Assembly: GCA_947500575.1 (NCBI GenBank)
Contig: CANMSI010000001.1
Coordinates: 496,001-560,000, forward strand
Source of the DNA: an uncultured Flavobacteriaceae bacterium
GTDB taxonomy: Bacteria > Bacteroidota > Bacteroidia > Flavobacteriales > Flavobacteriaceae
Length of the DNA stretch: 64,000 nt
Direction of reading: 5' to 3'
A model generated the notes under the pieces. The model was not told the origin of the DNA. It saw nothing but the letters and a program-made list of their open reading frames with translations, and made no database searches. The position numbers and the translations under genes were made by a program. Shown piece by piece: positions 26,208-36,083 of the stretch (its first letter is position 1; each line of letters starts with the position of its first letter).

Positions 26208-26984
26208 ATGGCTTGTAAAAACTGTAAAACCGAACTGAGAACCGATTATAGTTTTTGTCCCAACTGCGGCGCAAAAATTATTCGCAAACGATTGACCATA
26301 AAAAATTTATGGCATGATTTTACAGAGCGCTATTTTAATTTGGACAATACCTTTTTAATTACTTTTTTGCATCTCTTTACAAAACCGCAAGTGGTTATTG
26401 AAAGTTATATCAATGGAGTTCGCAAGAAGTATCTAAACCCTGCAAGCTATTTTGGAATATCCCTTGCCATCTCTGGATTGGTTCTTTTTATAATGCGCAA
26501 ATTCTATATGTCTGATATGGACTTGGACATATTTGGTATGAGCATGAAGGCAGAAACTGGTGAAAAAATTATGAATGCCACCATGGATATGAGTTCTTTT
26601 CTATTCGTGCTTTATATTCCAATTTTTGCCGTTGCCGGGTGGCTTACTTTTAACAAAAAAAATTACCTGTTTCCAGAGTACATAATAACAGCCATTTATT
26701 CGTTGGCACATTATAATATTTTTAGTTTCCCTATAAGCTTAGCAGTTCTTTTTATTTCGCCTGAGAGGTTTATGAACTATTCTCTTCTATTTATAGCTAT
26801 TATGATAGGATACGCACTCTATGCCGCAAATAAACTTAATAATTTTAGCATTGGAGAACGCTTATGGCGCTCCATTTCCTTTCTATTTCTGTTCTGTATT
26901 GGATACTTTGGAGTCTCCTTATTCTTGAATATTCTCTTTTTAATTTTTGGGGTACTTACTTTCGAAGATTTAAAACCTCAATAG
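26208..26984 (+). CDS. DUF3667-type zinc-ribbon membrane protein
   Basis: A 258-residue protein with an N-terminal zinc ribbon (CKNCKTEL then FCPNCGAK), a short conserved linker (KNLWHDFTERYFNLDNTF) and about five hydrophobic helices. This is the DUF3667 layout common in Bacteroidota. Function unknown. The zinc ribbon probably lies in the cytoplasm ahead of the first helix. It follows cdaA by 15 bases and ends 5 bases before the convergent ABC exporter gene, with no terminator visible between them. Confidence 0.82.
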   Translation: MACKNCKTELRTDYSFCPNCGAKIIRKRLTIKNLWHDFTERYFNLDNTFLITFLHLFTKPQVVIESYINGVRKKYLNPASYFGISLAISGLVLFIMRKFYMSDMDLDIFGMSMKAETGEKIMNATMDMSSFLFVLYIPIFAVAGWLTFNKKNYLFPEYIITAIYSLAHYNIFSFPISLAVLFISPERFMNYSLLFIAIMIGYALYAANKLNNFSIGERLWRSISFLFLFCIGYFGVSLFLNILFLIFGVLTFEDLKPQ

Positions 26985-26989
26985 GTAAG

Positions 26990-28756
26990 TTATGCAACCT
27001 CTTCTTCCATAAACTGAGCTTCGTACAGACTGCTATAATAACCATTGTTTTTAAGCAATTCTTTGTGGGTTCCTGTTTCTACGATTTTACCAGCATCCAT
27101 TACAAGAATTTTATCCGCTTTTTTAATAGTAGCTAAACGGTGTGCAATGACAATAGAAGTACGTCCTTGGGTAATTTTCTCTGTAGCTTCTTGGATTAAT
27201 TGTTCTGAATAGGTATCTACGGAAGAGGTAGCTTCATCTAACACCAATATACTAGGGTTGCTTACATAGGCTCTTAGAAAGGCGATGAGCTGTCGTTGCC
27301 CACTAGATAACATGGTACCACGTTCTTTTACATTGTAGAGATATCCTTCGGGAAGACTCTGTATAAAATCGTGTACCCCAATTTGTTTTGCAGCCTCCTC
27401 AATGTCCGCTACCGTCACCAAAGGATCCTTCAGTGAAATATTATTTGCTACCGTATCCGCAAACAAAAATACATCTTGTAAAACCACTGCAATGTTTAGT
27501 CTTAAGGATGCTAGTGTATACTCTTTAACATCTACCCCATCAATTAAAATAGCCCCATCATTTATTTCATAAAACCGATTAAGCAAATTTATAATGGTAG
27601 ATTTTCCTGCTCCTGTAGCACCAACAATTGCAATAGTTTGTCCAGCTTTAACATCAAAAGAAATTCCATGTAAAACCTCTTCATCAGGAAGGTATCCAAA
27701 TCGCACATCCTTGAAAGAGATATCACCCAAAATATCTTTCTTTTCTATAGTTCCGGTATCTACGATATGACTATCGGTATCTAATATTTTAAATACCCTA
27801 TTGGCGGCCACCATTCCCATTTGGAGTGTGTTAAACTTGTCCGCAATTTGACGGAGGGGTCTAAATAACATCTCTATTAACAAAATAAAGGCAAAAATAG
27901 CTCCTGCTGTATCACCAGAAATATTTGAAACATCTTGTAGTCCGCCATACCACACAACCAAACCAATAGCAATAGAGGTTACGAACTCCGCGATTGGGAA
28001 AAATATAGAGTTATACCACACTGTTTTCAACCAAGCATTTTGATGCTTCTCATTGATCTCTTTAAACTTATCTCCTTCTATTTTCTCACGAGTAAATAAT
28101 TGTACAATATTCATCCCCGTAATACGCTCTTGCACAAAAGAGTTTAAATTGGATACCTGTGCCCTAACTTCAATAAAAGCTACTTTCATAGCCTGTTGAA
28201 ATAAACGCGTAGCATATAAGATAACAGGAAGTAAGATAAATACCATAAGCGCTAAGCGCCAGTTCATCCATAACATTACCGAAGCGGCAGCAACCATTTT
28301 TAATAGATCCGCTACGATCACAAAAAAACCTTGACTAAAAATCTCCCCTATTCGCTGCATATCTGCTACTGCACGGGTTACTAAAACTCCAATGGACGAA
28401 TTATCAAAATAGGTCATTTTAAAACCCATCATACGTTTAAAAAGATTGATTCTGATATCCTTTATGACGGATTCTCCCAACCAATTTGCATAGTAATTAA
28501 ATAAAAGCTGACAGCTAACCTGACTTAGTAAAGCTCCTAACATGAGCATACAAAAGAATAACAATTGCTCTGCATCACTATTACCAATAGCTTCATTGAT
28601 AATCTTACTTAAAATAATAGGCGTAATTACAGCGAATGTGGATAGCAAAATAGCAGCTAGGGCCACCATATAAAAGGTAAGCTGATAGGGCTTGGTATGT
28701 GCCAACAATCTCTTAAAGAGACGCATATCAAATGCTTTTCCAGAATCTTTATCCAT
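26990..28756 (-). CDS. ABC exporter with fused membrane and ATPase domains (MsbA-like)
   Basis: A 588-residue half-transporter. Residues 1-320 hold six membrane helices of the type I exporter fold. The ATPase half has Walker A GATGAGKST, Q-loop VLQDVFLF, signature LSSGQRQL, Walker B ILVLDEATSS and switch AHRLAT. Homodimers of this class export lipids, peptides or drugs; the substrate cannot be read from sequence. The start overlaps the end of truA by 8 bases, so the two genes are cotranscribed. Confidence 0.92.
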   Translation of the reverse strand: MDKDSGKAFDMRLFKRLLAHTKPYQLTFYMVALAAILLSTFAVITPIILSKIINEAIGNSDAEQLLFFCMLMLGALLSQVSCQLLFNYYANWLGESVIKDIRINLFKRMMGFKMTYFDNSSIGVLVTRAVADMQRIGEIFSQGFFVIVADLLKMVAAASVMLWMNWRLALMVFILLPVILYATRLFQQAMKVAFIEVRAQVSNLNSFVQERITGMNIVQLFTREKIEGDKFKEINEKHQNAWLKTVWYNSIFFPIAEFVTSIAIGLVVWYGGLQDVSNISGDTAGAIFAFILLIEMLFRPLRQIADKFNTLQMGMVAANRVFKILDTDSHIVDTGTIEKKDILGDISFKDVRFGYLPDEEVLHGISFDVKAGQTIAIVGATGAGKSTIINLLNRFYEINDGAILIDGVDVKEYTLASLRLNIAVVLQDVFLFADTVANNISLKDPLVTVADIEEAAKQIGVHDFIQSLPEGYLYNVKERGTMLSSGQRQLIAFLRAYVSNPSILVLDEATSSVDTYSEQLIQEATEKITQGRTSIVIAHRLATIKKADKILVMDAGKIVETGTHKELLKNNGYYSSLYEAQFMEEEVA

Positions 28757-29501
28757 TAACTATAAATGTATTTTTGGGATAGACTATCCGAGTTAAATAT
28801 AATCCTTTTGCAGGAACAGAAGCTCCTGCCATGCTCCTATTTTTACTTTCTAAAACCCGTTTCATATGCTCTACTGGTTCTTTTCCTGTACCAATTTCCA
28901 ACAAAGTTCCTACTACAGCGCGCACCATATTCCGTAAAAATCGATCTGCTGTGATGGTAAACCGAAGAACCGAATCCTCTTTTTCCCAGAAGGCTTCTTT
29001 AATAATACAGCGATACGTCTTTACATCGGTATGAGTTTTTGAAAAACATTCAAAATCTTCATGAGTCAGCAGCATAGATGCGGCTTCATTCATTGCAAAG
29101 ATGTCTAATGAATGCCTTAAATAATGTGCAGTCTCTGTACCAAAAGGATCCTTTTTTTGATGAATTAGATATTCATAAGTGCGTTCCAAAGCATCAAAAC
29201 GAGCATGCGCTTCATCAGAAACTTCTACCAGATTTTGTATAGAAATATCATCAGGCAAAAAGGCATTCAACCGAAATATAAAATCTTCTTTATCTACCAC
29301 TGCTTCCACATCCAAATGCGCATACATTTGACGTGCATGAACACCAGCATCCGTTCTTCCCGCTGCAAAAAGTGTTATGGGTTGTCGTAAGAGTGTGCTA
29401 CAAGCTTCCTCCAAAACCTGTTGTACACTAATAGCATTAGGCTGGCGCTGCCATCCGTGATAGGACTTACCGAAGTATGAAAAATCAAGAAAATATCTCA
29501 A
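28749..29501 (-). CDS. truA: tRNA pseudouridine synthase A
   Basis: A 250-residue TruA of usual length, starting MRYFLDFSYFGKSYHGWQRQP. The catalytic Asp lies in FAAGRTDAGVHA. RYEYLIH-like and FLRNMVRAVVGTLLEIGTG motifs complete the family signature. It makes pseudouridine at positions 38-40 of tRNA anticodon stem-loops. It overlaps the ABC exporter gene by 8 bases. Confidence 0.97.
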   Translation of the reverse strand: MRYFLDFSYFGKSYHGWQRQPNAISVQQVLEEACSTLLRQPITLFAAGRTDAGVHARQMYAHLDVEAVVDKEDFIFRLNAFLPDDISIQNLVEVSDEAHARFDALERTYEYLIHQKKDPFGTETAHYLRHSLDIFAMNEAASMLLTHEDFECFSKTHTDVKTYRCIIKEAFWEKEDSVLRFTITADRFLRNMVRAVVGTLLEIGTGKEPVEHMKRVLESKNRSMAGASVPAKGLYLTRIVYPKNTFIVNG

Positions 29502-29645
29502 ACGAATCCCTTATTTTTACAAGCTTTAAAGATACCTCTATTTTCAACTTTAAAGCCTAAACAAATGCTAAAAATCGCTCAAGTTTAAAATGCTTGAGGG
29601 ACTCAGCAAATATTTACTCATAGAGGACTTGAATTTATAAAAAAC

Positions 29646-30140
29646 ATGACCAAAGTTTTACTGCTATCCGATACTCATAGCCATATGGATGACACCATTT
29701 TAAAATATGCTGCAATGGCAGACGAAATTTGGCATGCGGGTGATATTGGAGATCTTAAGGTTACTGATACCTTGCAGAAATTGAAACCACTCAAAGGGGT
29801 ATATGGTAATATTGATAATCATAAAATACAACTAGAGTTCCCTTTAAACAATCGATTTATGTGCGAGGGAGTAGACGTATGGATTACTCATATTGGGGGC
29901 TACCCTCCTAAATACAATGGTAAAGTAAGGGAAGAATTACAGCAAAATCCTCCCAAACTGTTCATTTGTGGTCATTCGCATATCCTTAAAGTACAATGGG
30001 ATAAGAAATTGGATTTGCTACATATGAACCCAGGGGCATGTGGAAAACACGGATTTCATCAAGTTCGAACTATGCTACGTTTTGTAATAGATGGTCCAGA
30101 AATAAGAGATTTAGAGATTGTTGAGCTCGGAAAACGATAA
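29646..30140 (+). CDS. YfcE/MJ0936-type metallophosphoesterase
   Basis: A 164-residue calcineurin-like phosphoesterase: metal ligands in LLSDTHSHMDD, WHAGDIGD, YGNID, THIGG and ICGHSHI. The compact size and motif order are those of the YfcE/MJ0936 family, which hydrolyse phosphodiesters in vitro. The physiological substrate is unknown. Single gene with no close partner; the 144-base upstream gap holds a small hairpin (ctcaag at 29578, cttgag at 29593). Confidence 0.92.
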   Translation: MTKVLLLSDTHSHMDDTILKYAAMADEIWHAGDIGDLKVTDTLQKLKPLKGVYGNIDNHKIQLEFPLNNRFMCEGVDVWITHIGGYPPKYNGKVREELQQNPPKLFICGHSHILKVQWDKKLDLLHMNPGACGKHGFHQVRTMLRFVIDGPEIRDLEIVELGKR

Positions 30141-30241
30141 AAAATCTCTCGTATTCAAAAATTATTGCTATTTGCGTTTCGCCTTTCGTAAGTAAATTAA
30201 ATCATTACGTCTAAGAGGATAACTAAAAAACATACTACGTC

Positions 30242-31102
30242 ATGAAAATTCAAAAATTAGCAGTAGCTACTTGCTTAGGTTTAGGCCTTGTATTAGGTGC
30301 CTGTGGTGATACCACCAAAAAAACCGAAACTACCAAGACTACTGAAATGGTAAAAAAAGCACCTGTTTATAGTACAGATGATCCACAATCTATGTTAGCT
30401 GCCATGGAATATGCACATGGAGGTTGGGGAGATTTATGGAGTAAGGGAGATGTTGAATACATCTATGACTATCGCACGGCAGATGGAAAAGCAGATGTTT
30501 CTACAGAACGATATGTATTTGCTACTGAAGCATCTTATGGGAATTACAAACAACATCAAATCAATGTGATGCCTACAGAAGAAGGAGAGGTAACTCAGTA
30601 TTTTGATGGTGAAAAAACAATGGTGATGATAGATGGCAAACCAATGGAAGATCCACAGGTTAATGGCGTTGGAGATTTCCTAAGAAAAGCAAATTATTTT
30701 TGGTTTGTGATGCCTTATAAATTGAATGACAAAGGAACTATTTCGAAATACCTTGGACAAGAAGATTATAACGGAACGACCTATGATAAATTGGAAGTTA
30801 CTTATGATGCCGCAATTACAGGAAAAGAACAAAACGATATTTACATACTATATGTAAACCCAACCACCAAACTGGTAGATCGATTTTATTTCTCCTTGCC
30901 GTTTATGGGGGTAACAGCGCCAGTACTAATAGCTAATTATTCGTACGAAGATGTAGAAGGGCAAATGGTAGCAACCAAGAGAACCTATTTTATGCCAAAT
31001 GCAGAGGGTGCCTATGGAGAGGAGCCAAGTATTGTGCAAACATTAAGCGATATTAAGTTTGGTAATAATTTTACCAAAGAAAGTATTATGGAAGTTAATT
31101 AA
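30242..31102 (+). CDS. DUF6503-like lipoprotein
   Basis: A 286-residue lipoprotein with lipobox LGAC (Cys21), a short Thr/Lys-rich linker and a beta-rich body: DPQSMLAAMEYAHGGWGDLWSKGDVEY at the start of the domain and YTSYEDVEGQMVATKRTYF-like strands near the end. The pattern matches the DUF6503 group of flavobacterial lipoproteins, whose fold suggests lipid or lipoprotein carriage, but no function is established. It is followed at once by a strong terminator (31127-31155), so it is probably monocistronic. Confidence 0.7.
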   Translation: MKIQKLAVATCLGLGLVLGACGDTTKKTETTKTTEMVKKAPVYSTDDPQSMLAAMEYAHGGWGDLWSKGDVEYIYDYRTADGKADVSTERYVFATEASYGNYKQHQINVMPTEEGEVTQYFDGEKTMVMIDGKPMEDPQVNGVGDFLRKANYFWFVMPYKLNDKGTISKYLGQEDYNGTTYDKLEVTYDAAITGKEQNDIYILYVNPTTKLVDRFYFSLPFMGVTAPVLIANYSYEDVEGQMVATKRTYFMPNAEGAYGEEPSIVQTLSDIKFGNNFTKESIMEVN

Positions 31103-31126
31103 TACCTAACTATACCAAAATGCGCA

Positions 31127-31155
31127 AAAGGAGAACCCCTATGGTTCTCCTTTGC
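31127..31155 (+). terminator. Hairpin terminator after the DUF6503-like gene
   Basis: Inverted repeat aaaggagaacc / ggttctccttt with a 4-5 base loop, starting 25 bases after the lipoprotein stop. The A-run before and T-run after the stem allow it to work in either direction. Confidence 0.7.
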
Positions 31156-31191
31156 TATTTTAGATGAAAATTAAGTACTATAGCGATCTAA

Positions 31192-31216
31192 AAAACCCGG
31201 GAACTACCCCGGGTTT
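31192..31216 (-). terminator. Rho-independent terminator of the DUF4293 gene
   Basis: On the - strand the stem aaaacccggg / cccgggtttt has a 5-base loop and runs into six T residues, 30 bases after the DUF4293 stop. It faces the + strand terminator at 31127-31155 between convergent genes. Confidence 0.8.
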
Positions 31217-31245
31217 TACGCACTAATACTACTAAGATGTTAGGT

Positions 31246-31656
31246 TTAACGCAAACGATCAACAGATTTTACAAGATCTTCATCCTTCTTAATAGCCCTG
31301 TTAGCCAGGACCAAAAAAACGATAGAAAATACAGGAATCAACATCCCAATACCCTTCTCAGAAATATTACTTTCTCCGGATAAGTTTAGCGATCGGTAAA
31401 CGAAAAATCCTAGTAAAAAAAGATTTAATATCATATTCAATCTGTTCATTACAAATTGATTCTTTCGATTTTTAAACATAAATATGGTAATCAATGCCAA
31501 TGCAGCAGCGCTATAAAAGGCAATTGCAATAGGCATATGCTGTTTTGCAAAAACAGCTGCACCATCTGTATCAGTCCATAGAGAAAGCCATATAGGAGCC
31601 AAGCCTGCAAGCAGGGCAACTACTATAAGAAATAAACTTTGCACTCTCTGAATCAT
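31246..31656 (-). CDS. DUF4293 membrane protein
   Basis: A 136-residue integral membrane protein with four hydrophobic helices. It begins MIQRVQSLFLIVVALL and ends with a charged cytoplasmic tail (KKDEDLVKSVDRLR). This N-terminal motif and size are characteristic of DUF4293, a Bacteroidota-specific family often found beside rho, as here (divergent, 191 bases). Function unknown. Confidence 0.88.
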   Translation of the reverse strand: MIQRVQSLFLIVVALLAGLAPIWLSLWTDTDGAAVFAKQHMPIAIAFYSAAALALITIFMFKNRKNQFVMNRLNMILNLFLLGFFVYRSLNLSGESNISEKGIGMLIPVFSIVFLVLANRAIKKDEDLVKSVDRLR

Positions 31657-31678
31657 CCACTTTTTTGTTAGGAGAATA

Positions 31679-31686
31679 CAAAAATA
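31679..31686 (-). promoter_or_regulatory. Possible -7 box for the DUF4293 gene
   Basis: The - strand reads TATTTTTG (TAnnTTTG), 23 bases before the start. There is no convincing -33 TTG, so this is tentative. Confidence 0.3.
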
Positions 31687-31847
31687 AGGGTCTTTTTAAA
31701 ATTTATCCCTGAAATGTTGAAAATAATTTGTAATATTGCTTCGCTATTGGTTATACACTTACCTCAAGGGCTTCTAACCCAGAGTAATACCCTAAATAAC
31801 AATATACTTCATAACTTTCAATTCAATCCTAACTTATTATATACTCA

Positions 31848-33512
31848 ATGTTTGAGATTTCAGATTTAAAATCAAAGAAGCTTCCTGAGCTTCACGAAAT
31901 TGCCAAAGGACTTAAAGTCCCCAAATTTAAAACCTTAAAAAAATTAGACCTCGTATACCAAATACTGGATGTACAGGCTGCTAACCCTGCTAGTGTGGCT
32001 AAAACAGCTCCTACTTCCGTTGAAGAAGACAAGGCAAAAGTAGACGAAAGGTCAAAACCGAAACCAAAACCTAGACCGCGACCAAGGGCTAGAGTTGAAA
32101 AAGATAAAGAGTCTGACACTGCAAAAAGTTCAGAGCAGCCTATAAAAGCTGATGCGAAGACCTCTACAGAAAAAGAAGCTACCGCACCTGTCAAAGAAGA
32201 TTTCAAAAAAGGTACATCTTCAGATAGAAAGCCAAAGCATGCTAATCAACAGCATACAAATGCTAAAAAGGACCATCAGAAAAATAATCCTCAACACAAA
32301 AACCAAGGGCATAAAAAAGGTGGACACCAACGCCCAGAAAAGAACAGTAATTTTGATAAGGATTTAAAGAATCGTTACAAAGAACCTGAATTTGAATTTG
32401 ATAGTATCATAGAGAGCGAAGGTGTTTTAGATATTATGCAAGATGGGTACGGTTTTTTACGCTCGTCTGATTACAATTATTTATCATCTCCGGATGATAT
32501 TTATGTATCTCAATCTCAGATTCGTTTGTTTGGTTTAAAAACAGGAGATACTGTTTTAGGTAATGTACGCCCACCAAAAGAAGGTGAAAAGTACTTTCCA
32601 CTTATTAAAGTAAATAAAATTAACGGTTTAGATCCACAGGTGGTACGAGACAGAGTTGCTTTCGAACATTTAACTCCGTTATTTCCGGAAGAGAAATTTA
32701 ATTTAGCAGAACGCCAAAGTACTATTTCTACCCGAATTATTGACTTGTTCTCTCCACTTGGTAAAGGACAAAGAGGAATGATTGTTTCTCAACCTAAAAC
32801 GGGTAAAACTATGTTGCTAAAGGATGTAGCAAATGCCATTGCGGCCAATCATCCAGAGGTGTATCAGATTGTTTTATTAATTGATGAACGTCCTGAGGAA
32901 GTTACAGACATGCAACGAAATGTGCGTGGTGAAGTGATCGCTTCTACTTTTGACAAGGAAGCAACGGAACATGTACGCGTGGCCAATATTGTCTTGGAGA
33001 AAGCAAAACGTTTGGTAGAATGTGGTCATGATGTTGTGATTTTATTAGATTCCATAACACGTTTGGCAAGAGCCTATAACACCGTACAACCTGCTTCTGG
33101 TAAGGTATTAAGTGGTGGTGTAGATGCAAATGCATTGCACAAACCAAAACGTTTCTTTGGTGCAGCCCGAAACATAGAAAATGGAGGATCCCTTTCTATT
33201 ATTGCTACTGCACTTACAGAGACTGGTTCCAAAATGGATGAAGTGATTTTTGAAGAATTTAAAGGAACTGGTAATATGGAACTTCAATTGGATCGTAAAA
33301 TATCGAACCGAAGAATATTCCCTGCTATTGACCTTACCTCTTCAAGTACGCGAAGAGACGATTTATTGTTGGATGAAAATACGATACAACGTATGTGGAT
33401 AATGCGCAAGTACTTGGCAGATATGAACCCTGTAGAAGCTATGGAATTCATGGAGCAACGCATTAAGCAAACAAAGAATAACGATGAGTTTTTAATGACA
33501 ATGAGTCAATAA
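31848..33512 (+). CDS. rho: Transcription termination factor Rho
   Basis: A 554-residue Rho. It has an N-terminal Rho_N helix bundle (1-45), a basic, Lys/Pro/Arg/His-rich disordered insertion (about 50-175), a cold-shock RNA-binding domain (185-260, [16 protein letters not shown]) and the hexameric ATPase with P-loop QPKTGKT (315-321), [12 protein letters not shown] and [13 protein letters not shown]. Typical Rho is about 420 residues; the extra length is the insertion, which is usual in Bacteroidota and is thought to add RNA contacts. It is followed by a strong terminator at 33533-33565. Confidence 0.98.
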   Translation: MFEISDLKSKKLPELHEIAKGLKVPKFKTLKKLDLVYQILDVQAANPASVAKTAPTSVEEDKAKVDERSKPKPKPRPRPRARVEKDKESDTAKSSEQPIKADAKTSTEKEATAPVKEDFKKGTSSDRKPKHANQQHTNAKKDHQKNNPQHKNQGHKKGGHQRPEKNSNFDKDLKNRYKEPEFEFDSIIESEGVLDIMQDGYGFLRSSDYNYLSSPDDIYVSQSQIRLFGLKTGDTVLGNVRPPKEGEKYFPLIKVNKINGLDPQVVRDRVAFEHLTPLFPEEKFNLAERQSTISTRIIDLFSPLGKGQRGMIVSQPKTGKTMLLKDVANAIAANHPEVYQIVLLIDERPEEVTDMQRNVRGEVIASTFDKEATEHVRVANIVLEKAKRLVECGHDVVILLDSITRLARAYNTVQPASGKVLSGGVDANALHKPKRFFGAARNIENGGSLSIIATALTETGSKMDEVIFEEFKGTGNMELQLDRKISNRRIFPAIDLTSSSTRRDDLLLDENTIQRMWIMRKYLADMNPVEAMEFMEQRIKQTKNNDEFLMTMSQ

Positions 33513-33532
33513 AATTTTCATTTTTATCATAA

Positions 33533-33565
33533 AAAAAGCAGCTTCCGAACAGAAGCTGCTTTTTT
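33533..33565 (+). terminator. Bidirectional terminator between rho and a convergent gene
   Basis: Stem aaaaagcagcttc (33533-33545) and gaagctgcttttt (33552-33564) with a 6-base loop, a long A-run before and T-run after. It ends transcription of rho and, on the other strand, of the 33585-35669 gene. Confidence 0.9.
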
Positions 33566-33584
33566 ATTTCCTCTTTTTTGACTT

Positions 33585-35669
33585 CTAACTATCTGAAAGA
33601 CATACTATTTTACTAATATCTCTATGGGTACCTGTGGTAACACTATTCCAAATTGTTTTTTGCACAGCTCTTAAATGAATAGAACCACAATTTCTATTGG
33701 TAAAAGTGACTATTTCAAACTGACCAGCCCCAATGGTAGTGCCTGTTTGCCCTAAACCAGTTCCAATTTTAGCATATGTACCTACATTGGTCGTAATCGC
33801 ATAATTCTCCAAATAATTATCATCTACGGTAAATTCCCCTTTAATAGTATCTCCCTTCTTGTAATGAGAGCAGTTTCCGCTATCATCTATGGACATGGTT
33901 ACAACTGGAAAAGTATTATCCATTTGAATTACTTGGCTATCCGATGTTCCATTAGAATGCTCAATTGTTATTAATAATCGATCATTATTTCCAGGAGTAA
34001 ACCTAGCTAGAACACTTCCAATATTATTCTGATAAGGTTGGTACTCATATTCGTCAGCAACAGGTGTAATTACTGGATGGGTTACTACTCCTGTAGCAGG
34101 GTTATACCCCACCAAGGCCAAATTGTTATTTAGGTAATAACTACCACCTGTATTTAAATTGGTGATTTTCACTTTATACTTGTTACCTGCTAAAGGTGCA
34201 GATACGCCCTGCACAACAATAACACCACCAAATGGACTATCATTAAAGGTATTTGTCTGATTGAACTCAATTTTGGCTCCGGGCAAAGTACGACCAGAAA
34301 TAGCATCGATATTATCTGTTGCAACACCACCTACTGTGATCATCTTAGGTGAATTTCCAGTCCAAACAGCTTGAGGCTGGATTTGAATATACGATTCAAC
34401 TGCATTGCCCCATCCAGAACAATCCATCCCTTTTGGGGGTGAATTCCAAGAAAGTACAGCTCTTACTTTTAGCACTTGTGGGTCTTTACAATCTTTCTTT
34501 AATCCAGAAAAATCATATGGTAAGATCACCGAATAAGAAAGACCTTTGGAAGGTATATTTTGAATATCATGCACTTGTACAAAAGTAGTCCCGGCATGTT
34601 TCCACTCGCAATTTTCTTCTTCCTGAATCCAGAAAGAAACATACTCTTTACTTCCTTTCTTACATAGATTACCACTATAACCCGCAGGTCTTTTAATTTT
34701 TAAAGTTCCTACAAATGCCTCTTTATGATAATCTGCTGCTACGCAAAACAACTCCTCATAGTCAACATTACAATTTAGTTTCTTCACTAGGGCTAAATTC
34801 TCAACTAAGGAAAGTTTTTTGGAAGCAAACAAATCGGTGATGGTTTTCAATGCCGTAGGATTGGAAGTTTCCTCTGCTTCTTTCAAAAGCTTAAATCCAA
34901 ATCTGTGCGCACCTACCTTTTCTTTTTTATAGATATCTGCCAACTCCTGAAAATCTACTTTGGAAGCTTTTAGGGTTTTACCAGCCCCTCTTAACGCTTT
35001 TAGCTCTGCCGCACTAGAAGCCATATTGCTCAAAGAAATTTCAGGATTGATTACTGCCTTTTCCAATAAATCTCCAATTACTGGGAAAGGAAAATCTGGA
35101 ATACTTAATTGTAATGGACTAATCTGAATGTATTCATCTTTTACATCTCCCCAAACATAGCTGCCTGAGTTTTGATTGGGATCGTTCGCTGCCGGAATAG
35201 AATTCCAAGAAAGGATTGCTCTTACTTTTGGAAGATTGGGAATAGTACAAAACTTTTTCTTTGGGTTAATTGCCAAACGCACCGCATACTCTATGGGTTT
35301 TTCCTGTTTTCCATCACAATCCTTTTCTGTAGGAATGTCGTGGACGTTCAATGCTGTATATCCCATATCTTGCCATCCGCTTCCATCTTGATAATCTAGA
35401 TAAAAGCGAACATATTCAAAGGAACCCTTTGTACATAATCGCCCAGAATAGCCCGAAGACTTTTTAATTTTTATAGTAGCCGTTAATTCTTTAAAAGCTG
35501 GGTTATATCCCACACATCCTAAAGATTCAAAACTTGTATTCGACTTTTGTTTAAAAAAGTTGAGCTTCGTCTTTAATTTTAATTTGGGAAAATCTTTTGC
35601 TCCCACTGCTAAGAAAGAGTGAAACTCTTGTCTTGCAATAACCAATTGCTTTTCATTTAATTCTGGCAT
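33585..35669 (-). CDS. Protein of unknown function with a duplicated domain of about 150 residues
   Basis: A 694-residue protein that I do not recognise. Two copies of one domain are visible: about 50-205 (IKIKKSSGYSGRLCTKGSFEYVRF, VHDIPT, KVRAILSWNSIP) and about 310-450 (LKIKRPAGYSGNLCKKGSKEYV, VHDIQN, KVRAVLSWNSPP). A linker with helices (about 210-295) joins them. Residues 450-694 are beta-rich, Ig-like, with several Cys. There is no N-terminal signal peptide, membrane helix or T9SS tail, although the Cys-containing beta domains look extracellular. It is a single gene, convergent with rho, with a 414-base upstream gap. Hypothetical, with high confidence that it is a real gene. Confidence 0.85.
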   Translation of the reverse strand: MPELNEKQLVIARQEFHSFLAVGAKDFPKLKLKTKLNFFKQKSNTSFESLGCVGYNPAFKELTATIKIKKSSGYSGRLCTKGSFEYVRFYLDYQDGSGWQDMGYTALNVHDIPTEKDCDGKQEKPIEYAVRLAINPKKKFCTIPNLPKVRAILSWNSIPAANDPNQNSGSYVWGDVKDEYIQISPLQLSIPDFPFPVIGDLLEKAVINPEISLSNMASSAAELKALRGAGKTLKASKVDFQELADIYKKEKVGAHRFGFKLLKEAEETSNPTALKTITDLFASKKLSLVENLALVKKLNCNVDYEELFCVAADYHKEAFVGTLKIKRPAGYSGNLCKKGSKEYVSFWIQEEENCEWKHAGTTFVQVHDIQNIPSKGLSYSVILPYDFSGLKKDCKDPQVLKVRAVLSWNSPPKGMDCSGWGNAVESYIQIQPQAVWTGNSPKMITVGGVATDNIDAISGRTLPGAKIEFNQTNTFNDSPFGGVIVVQGVSAPLAGNKYKVKITNLNTGGSYYLNNNLALVGYNPATGVVTHPVITPVADEYEYQPYQNNIGSVLARFTPGNNDRLLITIEHSNGTSDSQVIQMDNTFPVVTMSIDDSGNCSHYKKGDTIKGEFTVDDNYLENYAITTNVGTYAKIGTGLGQTGTTIGAGQFEIVTFTNRNCGSIHLRAVQKTIWNSVTTGTHRDISKIVCLSDS

Positions 35670-36083
35670 AATTCTTATAATTTAATTGTACCTACTCTAA
35701 TTGTATGACTTTTCGGCTTCCGTCTTTTTCTAAAAAATTCAAGACAAAATTGCTTTAAAAGACCTATAGCAATCAAGAGTTAATCAACTGAAAATCAATT
35801 GGTTATTAACACTAAAAACACATAGTTGTTAACACTGTTTAGCGAGCGGTTATAGACAGTTGTTATACTGGGTATCTAGGACGCAAAAGATGTGGAATCC
35901 CCTGATAAACAAAAGGGGTAAACACCCCCATTTTAATGGAATTTACCCTGAAATTTTTATTCAAAACAAACTTAATTCACTAATTTTCAATAACTTAACT
36001 AATCTCTTGCTTTTCAGGCATAAATACAACCCTTTTTTTGATCGAAAATGGGATTACCTTTATACCACCTAAAAACAACACTC
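35670..36083. other. Divergent intergenic region of 414 bases
   Basis: AT-rich gap between the start of the duplicated-domain gene and the start of the 36084 gene. It holds an inverted repeat gggtaaa (35916-35922) / tttaccc (35942-35948) and two nearby copies of gttaacac or ttaacact. No TAnnTTTG box, RNA gene or conserved small reading frame is convincing here. Confidence 0.5.

Noticed and set aside
29578-29598. Small hairpin ctcaag/cttgag before the phosphoesterase gene as a terminator of truA
   Set aside because: truA is transcribed away from this site, and no T-run follows on the + strand.
35860-36072. 70-codon + strand frame in the intergenic region before 36084
   Set aside because: No ribosome binding site or family resemblance, and it overlaps the next gene's leader.
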